NCBI RefSeq assembly: GCF_018881835.1
Contig: NZ_JACVPO010000001.1
Location: forward strand, 372,001 to 436,000
DNA: 64,000 nt
Source of the DNA: Polynucleobacter hallstattensis
GTDB lineage: Bacteria; Pseudomonadota; Gammaproteobacteria; Burkholderiales; Burkholderiaceae
Reading direction: 5' to 3'
A program made the translations under genes and the position numbers. Below the pieces are notes generated by a model, which saw nothing but the letters and a program-made list of their open reading frames with translations, did not search any database and had not been told where the DNA came from. Shown here piece by piece: positions 8,933 through 16,785 of this stretch (its first letter is position 1; each line of letters starts with the position of its first letter).

Positions 8933-9274
8933 CTAGGATATACGCTTAGGAGGAGCGGTATCCGCAGCCTGCTGTTGTCCAGACTCCTCCTTTGGGCTAG
9001 CCGAGGAATCTGGCTCCTTAGCAGCCTGTTTTGGAGGCTCTACGACCTCTTCCATTCTGACAAAAGTATCTGTTGTGCCAAAGTTATCGACCCAGTGGAA
9101 AACTTCTAGAAACTGTTCTTTGGGCATAAAACGCAAAGCAGAGTCATCGTAATTTTTATACTCAACATAGCTCACACCTAACTCATTAGGAGTATAGAGT
9201 CGCTTTACGGCAACTCGACGCCCATGCTCATCCTCAAATACATCGTTTCTGTAGGGATCTTTCATGTCTGTCAT
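8933..9274 (-). CDS. Hypothetical protein downstream of ParA, about 113 aa
   Basis: The protein starts MTDMKDPYRNDVFEDEHGRR and has a compact acidic/aromatic core (GVSYVEYKNYDDSALRFM). A proline-rich, charged and probably disordered tail ends it. I chose the ATG at 9274, 4 bases after the ParA stop; an in-frame GTG at 9289 overlaps ParA but its ribosome site is too close. Tight coupling to parA suggests a shared function. The family is not recognised, and it has no ParB-like helix-turn-helix. Confidence 0.6.
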   Translation of the reverse strand: MTDMKDPYRNDVFEDEHGRRVAVKRLYTPNELGVSYVEYKNYDDSALRFMPKEQFLEVFHWVDNFGTTDTFVRMEEVVEPPKQAAKEPDSSASPKEESGQQQAADTAPPKRIS

Positions 9275-9278
9275 GAGT

Positions 9279-10181
9279 TCAATTACCACCCCTTCTCAAG
9301 AAAGAGGGCACCAAGCTTCCCTTTTTCGAGCGATATTCTGTTGAGTCTTCATTTTTTAGTTCCGGCACAGGTAGAGTGTTTGCAATACCGCCGTAAAAAT
9401 TGAGACCACGTGCTCTTTCACGATAATCATCTAGGACGCTCACTTTTTTCACGATCGCACGATTTAAAGAGTTGCCACTGATCGAAATTGATTTTCTAAC
9501 AATGTTGCGTTCAATGATTTTTTTAGAAATATACTTTCCAAAAGAAGAAAAATTCGCTGCAATTTTTTGATCAGGGCAAACACATAAAAAATCTTCATAC
9601 ACGTAACTGTCAATTTCTGGTGTTCGATAGACAGGCGGTGTGATGTGACAATTCATGAGAAAGTCTAAGTTAGTAAAAGTTGCATGAGAAGAGTAGCCTT
9701 CCTCCACTTTACTGGGAACTACCAAGATAAATTGTTTGTTTACTGCCAGACGAGACATGCACTGTTGCGCATATTTCAGAATAAAAATTTCAGTACTTGC
9801 CATTTCAAATTTAGAATTCGAGCTGGGCACTAGAACCATATCAAAATCTAAGATAAATTGTTCAGACATGGCTGGGGTCCAAGTGAGATCACAAATGCAG
9901 ACCTCAACTCCAGATGAATACTTGCGAACACCCGAGCGAGCGCTTAGAAGAGCCGCCCCACTACTTTCATAATTGACGTCAAGGCAATGGACTTGGACGC
10001 CAATATCCGGCGCTTTCTTAGCCCAGCGAGAGGATGATGCCTGAGGATCCATATCAATCAAAGACACTTTGATGTTTTCTTGTATCGCAAGGTAGGCTGC
10101 TAGATTAACGGCAATCGTGCTCTTACCAACACCACCCTTTTGGTTGGTCACTAGAATTTTGATTGTGCCATTGGTATACAT
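9279..10181 (-). CDS. ParA/MinD-type ATPase linked to bactofilins
   Basis: The 300-residue protein has a deviant Walker A motif KGGVGKST near residue 15, a switch motif DMDPQASS near residue 43, and a hydrophobic strand ending in CDLTW as the Walker B position. These define ParA/Soj-type dimerising ATPases that position cargo on the nucleoid or membrane. No parB gene and no parS-like repeat is seen nearby, so it is unlikely to be the chromosome-segregation ParA. It follows three bactofilin genes on the same strand, 36 bases after the last. An extra 100-residue C-terminal region is atypical. Confidence 0.85.
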   Translation of the reverse strand: MYTNGTIKILVTNQKGGVGKSTIAVNLAAYLAIQENIKVSLIDMDPQASSSRWAKKAPDIGVQVHCLDVNYESSGAALLSARSGVRKYSSGVEVCICDLTWTPAMSEQFILDFDMVLVPSSNSKFEMASTEIFILKYAQQCMSRLAVNKQFILVVPSKVEEGYSSHATFTNLDFLMNCHITPPVYRTPEIDSYVYEDFLCVCPDQKIAANFSSFGKYISKKIIERNIVRKSISISGNSLNRAIVKKVSVLDDYRERARGLNFYGGIANTLPVPELKNEDSTEYRSKKGSLVPSFLRRGGN

Positions 10182-10217
10182 GTTAATTACTCTTTTTTTG
10201 CCAACAATGCTAGGTTC

Positions 10218-10604
10218 CTAATTATCATCATCGTTGATAATTTTAGAAAGGAGTCCACTCAAACGGGCACCTTGTTCGATACCAATTTGAGCATAAATAA
10301 TATCTCCATGGACATCTGCACCACTGTGCAATTCCACCCTTTCCGTTGCCAGCACATTGCCTTCTACTCGGCCAGCAACCAACACTCGTACCCCGGAAAT
10401 ATTACCTTGCACTAAACCCGTTTTACCAAGCGCAATACAAACATCTGCGCCCGCTTTCGTTTTAATATCGCCAACTATCGTGCCATCGATTCTTAGGGAC
10501 TTTGTTGCTAATAAACTACCAGTAATTTCTAAATCAGATCCAATAATTGAGCCGAAGGTTTCTTTAGACGGATCAAGCAGGCGTATGACGGTATTTTGTT
10601 TCAA
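10218..10604 (-). CDS. Bactofilin (third of three)
   Basis: The 128-residue protein is a polymer-forming bactofilin: a single beta-helical domain with repeated short strands and glycines (LRIDGTIVGDIKTKAGAD, NISGVRVLVAGRVEGNVLAT, HGDIIYAQIGIEQGARLSG). Bactofilins assemble without nucleotide into filaments that scaffold cell-wall enzymes or chromosome-positioning factors. It is the last of three in tandem and the closest to the ParA ATPase gene. The three share the fold but little sequence, so they are old paralogues. Confidence 0.88.
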   Translation of the reverse strand: MKQNTVIRLLDPSKETFGSIIGSDLEITGSLLATKSLRIDGTIVGDIKTKAGADVCIALGKTGLVQGNISGVRVLVAGRVEGNVLATERVELHSGADVHGDIIYAQIGIEQGARLSGLLSKIINDDDN

Positions 10605-10622
10605 AGCAATATTAGTTGCAGG

Positions 10623-11090
10623 TTAGTTTTTATTAAATTTACCGCTAATCTTGCCACCACGTTGAATATGAATATATTTGTAGTTGATATTTCCACTCAC
10701 GTGAGCAAGAGGGCCAACATTCAAGTCATCGCAGTTGACGTCACCCTTCAAGTCACCCTTAATTACTAGGTTTTCAGTATTGAGTTCACCATCAACTTGA
10801 CCGGTGGAATCAATCAAGATAGATTTAGCTGTAACCTTGCCACGTACAGTCCCAGAAATATTCAACACACCATCAGAAACTATCGTACCTTCAAAGACAA
10901 AGCCCTCACTCAGAATCGATGGCTTAGTGTTGATGGAAGATCGAACTGGCGCTTCACTTCGAAAATTTTGCTCGACTGATTCAGAGTCAACCTCTTCAGG
11001 CATGCTTGACTGAGAAAGGTTATCAGGCTGCTCTTCCGTATTCTGCTCTGGGTTATTTTGTGAATTGGAATTTTTTGAAAAGATAGACAT
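10623..11090 (-). CDS. Bactofilin (second of three)
   Basis: The 155-residue protein has a long, polar, probably disordered N-terminal tail of about 60 residues rich in N, Q, E and S. The bactofilin beta-helix follows (SDGVLNISGTVRGKVTAKSI, IKGDLKGDVNCDDLNVGP). N-terminal tails in bactofilins serve membrane binding or partner recruitment. It sits 24 bases after the first bactofilin gene and 18 before the third. Confidence 0.9.
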   Translation of the reverse strand: MSIFSKNSNSQNNPEQNTEEQPDNLSQSSMPEEVDSESVEQNFRSEAPVRSSINTKPSILSEGFVFEGTIVSDGVLNISGTVRGKVTAKSILIDSTGQVDGELNTENLVIKGDLKGDVNCDDLNVGPLAHVSGNINYKYIHIQRGGKISGKFNKN

Positions 11091-11114
11091 CGTCGTATGT
11101 TCTGCTTAAGATAA

Positions 11115-11453
11115 TTAGGAATGGGGATTGAGATTATGTAATTCACCATGCAAATGACCACCTTTTTCAATCTCAATTTCAGAATAATTAATGGAGCCAC
11201 TAACCTTACCAGTGGATCGAATAATCAAACTACGGGTTGAAGAAATATACTCATTTACTTCACCACGAATATCGACCGACTCACCAGACAATTTGCCACG
11301 CACGACACCCGTTGCCTCTATGATGACTTGTTTTGCAGTAATCTCACCCTCAACGACTCCTGAAATGGAGGCAATATCTGGAACTTCAAAATTCCCTTTG
11401 AGAACCACACCTTCACCTACAAATAGGCAACCTTGTTGATTTGCTTCAGCCAT
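11115..11453 (-). CDS. Bactofilin (first of three)
   Basis: The 112-residue bactofilin has the beta-helical repeat pattern (ISGVVEGEITAKQVIIEATG, SIRST-type strands, INYSEIEIEKGGHLHGEL). I placed the start at the ATG at 11453 because AAGGAG lies 8 bases upstream; a GTG three codons earlier overlaps that site. It is the first gene of an apparent operon: three bactofilins, parA, a coupled small gene, then perhaps the 393- and 182-residue genes. All are on the minus strand. Confidence 0.9.
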   Translation of the reverse strand: MAEANQQGCLFVGEGVVLKGNFEVPDIASISGVVEGEITAKQVIIEATGVVRGKLSGESVDIRGEVNEYISSTRSLIIRSTGKVSGSINYSEIEIEKGGHLHGELHNLNPHS

Positions 11454-11549
11454 GCTTAACACTCCTTGGGGGCAGTACTTCTATTATTGGTATAAATTGC
11501 AACGATTTTATCAGTTGAAACTCCCTGTAAGGGCTTAAACGCACTATAT

Positions 11550-12041
11550 ATGAACAATTTAAATATTTCACGCACCAAAATTTACCCTCTTTTTATGACC
11601 AAAAAATGGCTCTTGATGGTTTTAACGGCTTTTTTACTAAACCCGCTTAATGCCAGCTATGCCGGGTGGAGCTTTATCTCCTCTGATGCACTGGGAAATC
11701 ACTACTATTACGATGACAGCAAAACTGTCAGGGAAGCCCAAGCAGAGCAAGTCAGCACATGGCTATTAACAAGCTATTCTCAAGCTCTTTCCGGCCCCAA
11801 TGGAGAGCCCACCCTTTCTGTCATTCAGGATTTATCCTATTTTTGCCGGACTGGCTACGAGAGCTATAAGCAGTTTTATATTGGTTATTACGCAGGTCCG
11901 GAGGGCTCTGGCACCAGTTTGGGTGCTGAAAATACCCCGAATTCGCCCTGGGAACGTGTCATTCCGGACACAATGAGTGATGTCTTATTTCAGTTTTTTT
12001 GTAAACCAGGTCAGTCCAGCAAGGGCCAAAGCGGCAAGTAG
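11550..12041 (+). CDS. Secreted protein resembling surface-adhesin protein E family
   Basis: The 163-residue frame has a signal peptide (MTKKWLLMVLTAFLL... cut near AYA-G). The mature part has an aromatic pattern W.FI..D..GNHYYYDD..TVR and an internal cysteine pair. This resembles the small exported Adhesin_E-type domain common in betaproteobacteria; I hold the family call at moderate confidence. An internal ATG at 11595 would give a more standard signal peptide and may be the true start. It is divergent from the bactofilin operon. Confidence 0.6.
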   Translation: MNNLNISRTKIYPLFMTKKWLLMVLTAFLLNPLNASYAGWSFISSDALGNHYYYDDSKTVREAQAEQVSTWLLTSYSQALSGPNGEPTLSVIQDLSYFCRTGYESYKQFYIGYYAGPEGSGTSLGAENTPNSPWERVIPDTMSDVLFQFFCKPGQSSKGQSGK

Positions 12042-12054
12042 CCGCTGGAACTAA

Positions 12055-12405
12055 TTAAGGCTTCACTTCTGGAGCGGCGTCTGGCTTGTTTTCAGCAGTA
12101 TTAGCAGGCTTGGAGAAGTAACTCATTGGATAGGTAGTCTCAGCTCCAAATGGTCCCCGAATCCAGATTTGATCGTTATATCTCACGTAGCAACTGCGGC
12201 TCACGCTACCTGTAGCGCTGACACTATAGGAAAAAAACCAATTAGGCTCAATCCTGCCCGTTTCGGAGGTACAAGGCTCGGCGGTAATGTACAAAATGTC
12301 GCCATGGGCTGGCATTTGGCCAATGATTGCGCCTTGAGCAATTTGATTGCCAAACGAAAAGATGCTAGCTAACAGTATTTTAAATGTGGGGCGTAATAAA
12401 TTCAT
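12055..12405 (-). CDS. Small secreted hypothetical protein, 116 aa
   Basis: From the ATG at 12405 the protein begins MNLLRPTFKILLASIFSFGN, a signal peptide ending near AQG-A. A short domain follows with two cysteines (EPCTS, SRSCYVRYN) and a P/A/E-rich tail. The longer open frame to 12501 would overlap the M23 peptidase start and lacks a signal-like N-terminus, so I prefer the internal start. It is convergent with the adhesin-E-like gene. No function is recognised. Confidence 0.55.
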   Translation of the reverse strand: MNLLRPTFKILLASIFSFGNQIAQGAIIGQMPAHGDILYITAEPCTSETGRIEPNWFFSYSVSATGSVSRSCYVRYNDQIWIRGPFGAETTYPMSYFSKPANTAENKPDAAPEVKP

Positions 12406-12514
12406 AAGAAGCGAATGACAGGGTCGCTGAAAAGTAAACTTATTGGTATTATAGGTTACCTTGCAATGCAGCTTTGTAATTTTTTTAAAAAAATCAAGCA
12501 CTTATAGAATATCA

Positions 12515-13450
12515 ATGCAATTATTTTGGGTTTCTGGATCGACTGGCTCGATTAAACAAATCAATATCACCAAAAAGAGTGTTTTACGCTTAGTGGCTAT
12601 TGTCAGCTGTGCTTTTTGCGCCTTTGGGATTTTGATTTTTTATACTGGCATTACCATTGCATTTGAAGTCAACCCTGAGCTGGCTAAAGAAGTTACTGGG
12701 GTAGTGACACCTGAAGAGCGCTCAAGACTAGACGGTATGTATCGCCGAGAACTGGCTTCTTACCAAGCGCGCCTCAAGGAGGTAAGTACCACCTTTAATG
12801 AGCTTAAAGCCAGTAAAGACCGCTATCTTGCCATCTCAACCCCGAGCACTATTAAAGAGAAGCTCTTAGACCCCGCACACCTTGGTGGCCCTCTAAAACC
12901 AGTCAATTTTCAGCTAGATCCCACCAAAGCATTGGTCGATAATCTTGAAGATCTTGCCAATAAGTCCAATGAAATTCTCGATATTGCCACTAAGCTAGAA
13001 CCCGAATGGCAAAAGCAATACAACTGGCTCAGAGCCCTGCCGATTGGTCCGCCGATTGATGCTAGGCTGGGTATGACTAGTAACTTTGGTGTACGCATAG
13101 ATCCTATTACTCAGCAATTGGCGCAGCACTCTGGCATTGACTTTATTACCCCAACGGGTACCCCAATTGTGGCGTCGGGTGATGGCACGGTGCTTAAGTC
13201 GGCATTCGATCCAGCGTATGGCAACTTTATTGAAATTGCCCATAACGAAGGTTTTGTATCCAAGTATGCTCACAACAGCAAGCTCTTGGTCAAAGTTGGA
13301 CAACTAGTAAAGCGTGGTCAAGTGATTGCACAATCGGGCTCTACCGGAAGATCGACTGGCCCGCATCTTCACTATGAGATTCACCAAAATAATACTTACC
13401 TCAATCCAGCCAAGATTTTGGTCTACGCCCCACCCTCAAAATATTGGTAA
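12515..13450 (+). CDS. M23 family metalloendopeptidase, membrane anchored
   Basis: The 311-residue protein has one N-terminal membrane helix (about residues 24-48), a helical, probably coiled-coil linker (residues 60-170), and a C-terminal LytM/M23 domain. The zinc ligands are visible: H205 and D209 in HSGIDF, and H284/H286 in GPHLHYEIH. It should cut peptide cross-links in periplasmic peptidoglycan. An upstream ATG (12461) in frame would overlap the neighbouring gene and has no membrane logic. Bactofilins commonly pair with an M23 peptidase, and three bactofilin genes lie 1 kb away. Confidence 0.88.
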   Translation: MQLFWVSGSTGSIKQINITKKSVLRLVAIVSCAFCAFGILIFYTGITIAFEVNPELAKEVTGVVTPEERSRLDGMYRRELASYQARLKEVSTTFNELKASKDRYLAISTPSTIKEKLLDPAHLGGPLKPVNFQLDPTKALVDNLEDLANKSNEILDIATKLEPEWQKQYNWLRALPIGPPIDARLGMTSNFGVRIDPITQQLAQHSGIDFITPTGTPIVASGDGTVLKSAFDPAYGNFIEIAHNEGFVSKYAHNSKLLVKVGQLVKRGQVIAQSGSTGRSTGPHLHYEIHQNNTYLNPAKILVYAPPSKYW

Positions 13451-13584
13451 GCATTCTTAGACCCCTGAGATCTTTAATGCTCATTGTGAATGGCTTTAAA
13501 TTCCCCTGCTACTGAACAATTTAAAAAGCATCATTTACTAACCAAGTTCTTATTCACTTAGGCTAATTGAGCCATGCCCCGACC

Positions 13585-13731
13585 ATGAAGCCTCTTTTTA
13601 AATATCTTTTCAGCGCGCTCATCTTCTTGGGCCTAGTACTTTCGATTGATCAATTCATTTGTAACAAATGGATCTACCATGATTACGCTGCTGGCATGGA
13701 TCGTAAGCTGGCCTGTTTTTGGAAGTCCTGA
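13585..13731 (+). CDS. Small membrane protein, 48 aa
   Basis: ATG at 13585 opens a 48-codon frame starting MKPLFKYLFSALIFLGLVLS, with one clear membrane helix followed by NKWIYHDYAAGMDRKLACFW. Positive residues before the helix suggest N-in topology. No ribosome site is obvious, which limits confidence. It lies between the M23 peptidase and the FliG-like gene. Confidence 0.45.
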   Translation: MKPLFKYLFSALIFLGLVLSIDQFICNKWIYHDYAAGMDRKLACFWKS

Positions 13732-13805
13732 GCTTTTGCTTGTTAGCCGCCTTACTCAAAATGCTTGATCTCTCAAATCTTTTTTCTAAAGCGTAGATAG
13801 CATTT

Positions 13806-14228
13806 ATGACTGTAAAAAATGCTGCAGATATTTTGGCTCATCTTCATCAAGAACAGATAAATTTGGGCGTAAAACGTGTCGAGACTCATGATGCCCAAAT
13901 CGCTCAAGCCATTTTGGATCATCTCTTTAGCTTTGAAGACTTACTATTTTTATCTGCGCTAGATATGCAGACACTACTTCTCAAGATTTCTGATCAGACT
14001 TTAGTCGTTTGCTTAAAAAATGTCAGTAAACCGCTGGGTATCAAAATACTGACCGCCATGACTAAAGCTAGGGCAAAAAGTATCGGAGAAGATTTACAAA
14101 ATAGTGCAAAGCTAAAAGTCTCCGAAATCGAAGGAGTTCAATTAGAGGTGCTGAAAGTAGCTTATGGGTTACACCAAACTCAAAGCATTACATTGCGAAA
14201 ATTTGCTGTAGATGAGAAATACATTTAA
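13806..14228 (+). CDS. Stand-alone protein resembling the FliG C-terminal domain
   Basis: The 140-residue protein matches the FliG middle-to-C-terminal architecture by eye: FSFEDLLFLSALDMQTLLLKI parallels the FliG segment F-DL-L-D-DIQTLLREV, and LKNVSKPLGIKILTAMTKARAKSI parallels the LKGA...KILRNMS.RAA segment. EDLQ...LKVSEIEGVQLEVLKVA parallels EDLE..GPVRLSDVE.AQ.EIL.IA. It lacks the N-terminal MS-ring-binding half of FliG (about 330 aa). It is 23 kb from the flagellar locus, close to the bactofilin module. It could be a FliG paralogue acting on another ring or an inhibitor of C-ring assembly; this is inference. Confidence 0.7.
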   Translation: MTVKNAADILAHLHQEQINLGVKRVETHDAQIAQAILDHLFSFEDLLFLSALDMQTLLLKISDQTLVVCLKNVSKPLGIKILTAMTKARAKSIGEDLQNSAKLKVSEIEGVQLEVLKVAYGLHQTQSITLRKFAVDEKYI

Positions 14229-14329
14229 GTAGTCATGGGAAAAGCAAAGCACTACTAAGCATTTACAAGTCTAGGCATAACCCAATTTCACTGACTATAA
14301 CCAATCAGAGATGCACTGTATTGAATGAG

Positions 14330-14596
14330 TTACTTATGAACACCTGCTTCTTGCATAGCCAATGCATGCGCTTTGCGCTCAGCGATTTTTTGGGCTGTTT
14401 TTTCGATTTCATGATTGTGCAATAAAACTTCATGCAATCTGCGATAGAGGAACTCCAAAGCGATAGCAATAGCAATCAACACAAAAAAAGTGATCCACTT
14501 GTCATAAATCAGGCAAAGATCGGCAGCAGTTAAGCCTGCCAAAGCTTTTAGGCGAATCGCAGTGGTTTCAGGAAAATGTACCGATAGGATGCTCAT
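14330..14596 (-). CDS. Small membrane protein, 88 aa
   Basis: From the ATG at 14596 the product starts MSILSVHFPETTAIRLKALA, has one membrane helix (about residues 32-48, WITFFVLIAIAIALEF) and a charged, coiled-coil-like tail rich in H, E and K. A GTG at 14662 would extend it by 22 residues, but no ribosome site supports that. No family is recognised. Confidence 0.5.
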   Translation of the reverse strand: MSILSVHFPETTAIRLKALAGLTAADLCLIYDKWITFFVLIAIAIALEFLYRRLHEVLLHNHEIEKTAQKIAERKAHALAMQEAGVHK

Positions 14597-14865
14597 GATC
14601 AAGTAAATATATTTATCGATATAAGAAATGTAGCAAAAAGTTATTACTAAATAAAGTCGCACTGCACAAAAACAGAGTTTCTCTTAGCTGTGCGCCCTTC
14701 TAGCGTATCTTGAGCACAATAAGTGTTTACGGCATCGCAAGGATTTTTGTTAAGAAACCATAATCATTATGGGGTCTATAGACAATACTGAAAATGAAGT
14801 GCTCATGCAAGTTATCCCTGCAAACCTTGGCCAAAACGGCGCCACGACTGCTCAAAACTCCATTT

Positions 14866-15810
14866 TTATAGGTCATCATCAAGCAGTACCGGCTTTTCCT
14901 GTAGGTCGATTAACTTAATCAATCCAGGTTGTAACACTTGGCTTAAATCAAACGGTAAGCGCTTTTGCGCGCTGATCTGCTCAGCGCGCTGCACAATACT
15001 GTTCAAGGGTAGCCCCCTTAGCTGTGGCAGCGCAATCACAATCTTGTTACCAGCCGTAGGGACTCTTAAGATATACACCTCATGAAAGGCCTCTTGATAG
15101 GTGCGCAGCATGGATCTATAGAGCGGATTGACTTTGGGAGTGCTCCATATATTGGCGACAATAGCGCCAGAGGGCTTGAGCGCTTTTTTGAGTGAGAGCA
15201 AAAAATCTTTCGTTGCTAAATGCTTGGGGATCCCTGCTGCCGTATAGGCATCTAAAAAGATCAGATCATACGGCTTTTGGACATTTTCAATAAATGCTCG
15301 ACCGTCTTGTGCATACGCATGGAGCAAGTCATCTTCAACAAAATTAAAATACTGCTTAGCTAAGCCAATAATTTGTGGATCAATATCGATCACATCAATT
15401 TGTGCATCCGAGTAATGTTTACGTAAAAACATCGGGATGTTGCCAGCGCCAACTCCTAACACCAAAATGCGATCGAGCTGCTCGGTAAAAGCCAGGCCAA
15501 TCATGGCTGATTTTGCATAGGGCAAACCCAAGTAATCCAGGTCGCCCATTTTGACCACGCTTTGACGAGTTCCCTGTTTTCCAAAGCGCAGGGTACGAAT
15601 CCCGCCAAGGTCTTGAGTCACGTTCGTTGAGCCAGACATGGTTTGACCTTCATAGAGTAAACCTTCTTTAGCTGTAGCTAACTTTTTTAAACCTACAGCA
15701 TGAATAGCCTTAGATAGAGAGATATTAATATTGGGGAGCATAGAAGAACGGTGTTGGTGCAAATCGGTAAATGCATGTTGAACATCAAAATATAATGAAT
15801 CAATTTTCAC
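14866..15810 (-). CDS. Spermidine-synthase-like methyltransferase-fold protein
   Basis: The 314-residue protein has a Rossmann SAM/decarboxylated-SAM-binding core: ILVLGVGAGNIPMFLRK (motif I), IDVIDIDPQIIGLAKQYF (acidic motif II), HAYAQDGRAFI, and DLIFLDAYTAAGIP. These are the hallmarks of the spermine/spermidine synthase superfamily. The N-terminal beta domain is atypical, so it may transfer another group; I would not call it SpeE. No polyamine gene is adjacent. Confidence 0.75.
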   Translation of the reverse strand: MKIDSLYFDVQHAFTDLHQHRSSMLPNINISLSKAIHAVGLKKLATAKEGLLYEGQTMSGSTNVTQDLGGIRTLRFGKQGTRQSVVKMGDLDYLGLPYAKSAMIGLAFTEQLDRILVLGVGAGNIPMFLRKHYSDAQIDVIDIDPQIIGLAKQYFNFVEDDLLHAYAQDGRAFIENVQKPYDLIFLDAYTAAGIPKHLATKDFLLSLKKALKPSGAIVANIWSTPKVNPLYRSMLRTYQEAFHEVYILRVPTAGNKIVIALPQLRGLPLNSIVQRAEQISAQKRLPFDLSQVLQPGLIKLIDLQEKPVLLDDDL

Positions 15811-15966
15811 TAAAAACCAATTTTATTGGGTAAATACCATTTCTTTTTTCAAAATGACGTTTTTTTGTATCAATTGATCGGCAGGCCCTAGTAAATAAGC
15901 GGGAGTTTCTTTGAATTACGTCAACATGGAAATACGATGCCACTTTATTTTGAGTAAAATAACTTC

Positions 15967-16785
15967 ATGGAGATAAAAAAATTAGCCATTGCCGTAACTT
16001 TTCATTACGCTTCAGATCGAATTAAATATCTAGAGAAAATTGCGACCCAGTTTAACTCTCTAGGAAATGAGGTTTTTGTTCATATTTTCACGAATGAAAA
16101 TGGTGTGGATAAGATGCTAAATATTATGCGTGCCGTCAAGCAAGACCGTGAATTGGCGGTAAATATTCACACTCCAACATATCTTGGCCATCCTTACCTT
16201 TTAACTTGGAGTCATTTTCACACCTTTAGAGAGCTTTTTAATACTGACGAATCGATTTCGCATTTTATGTATTTAGAGGATGATATTTTTATAACCAAAA
16301 AGAATATTGAGTACTGGTTAAGATCTCGAGAGGCGCTAAGGAATAACAAAGTCATTCCATCCTTTTTGCGCTATGAGGAAAAAGAGGGCTCTAAGGCAAT
16401 GTATGCAACGGATGTTAAAACAAGGTCAAGTTTCGATAGCCTACCTAAAGTTAAAGAATCGGAAATCTATTACTACTTAAATCTACCCCAACCATATCAA
16501 GGCATGTATTTACTTGATCGAGAATTGATGTACGAGCATTTAAATGGGCCATCCTCAATTCCAGAATGTACTCCCTGGGGTATTAGGGAGAAAGCGGCGG
16601 CAGGCTTGACATTTGTTAATGTACCAAAGGACTGTCATTCTAGAAATTTTATTGGGTATGATTTTGAGACCAAATGCGTTGATCCCAATAGTCTTATTCA
16701 TCACCTGCCAAATAATTACGTAAGCAAAATGGGTACACTACATGGAAAAATTAAAGTCGATGAACTGATAATTCATGCTGACTAA
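15967..16785 (+). CDS. Putative glycosyltransferase, GT-A-like
   Basis: The 272-residue protein starts with a Rossmann-like strand (LAIAVTFHYASDRIKYL) and has the sugar-nucleotide metal motif YLEDDIF near residue 101, typical of GT-A glycosyltransferases. PYQGMYLLDRELM and GIREKAAAGL follow. The donor and acceptor are unknown. It opens the surface-glycan island, and its lower GC than the genes to its left suits horizontally variable glycan loci. Confidence 0.7.
   Translation: MEIKKLAIAVTFHYASDRIKYLEKIATQFNSLGNEVFVHIFTNENGVDKMLNIMRAVKQDRELAVNIHTPTYLGHPYLLTWSHFHTFRELFNTDESISHFMYLEDDIFITKKNIEYWLRSREALRNNKVIPSFLRYEEKEGSKAMYATDVKTRSSFDSLPKVKESEIYYYLNLPQPYQGMYLLDRELMYEHLNGPSSIPECTPWGIREKAAAGLTFVNVPKDCHSRNFIGYDFETKCVDPNSLIHHLPNNYVSKMGTLHGKIKVDELIIHAD

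Noticed and set aside
9279..10181. Chromosome-partition parA
   Set aside because: No parB neighbour, no parS, and the gene is embedded with bactofilins; the C-terminal part is atypical.
13180..13200. TGGCACGG... as another sigma-54 site
   Set aside because: The -12 GC element is absent at the required spacing, and the site is inside the M23 gene.
14769..14918. 49-codon plus-strand frame (MGSIDNTENEVLMQ start)
   Set aside because: No ribosome site, and it overlaps the 3' end of the spermidine-synthase-like gene.
14866..15810. speE spermidine synthase
   Set aside because: Only the methyltransferase-like core is supported; the N-terminal domain and the context do not show polyamine synthesis.
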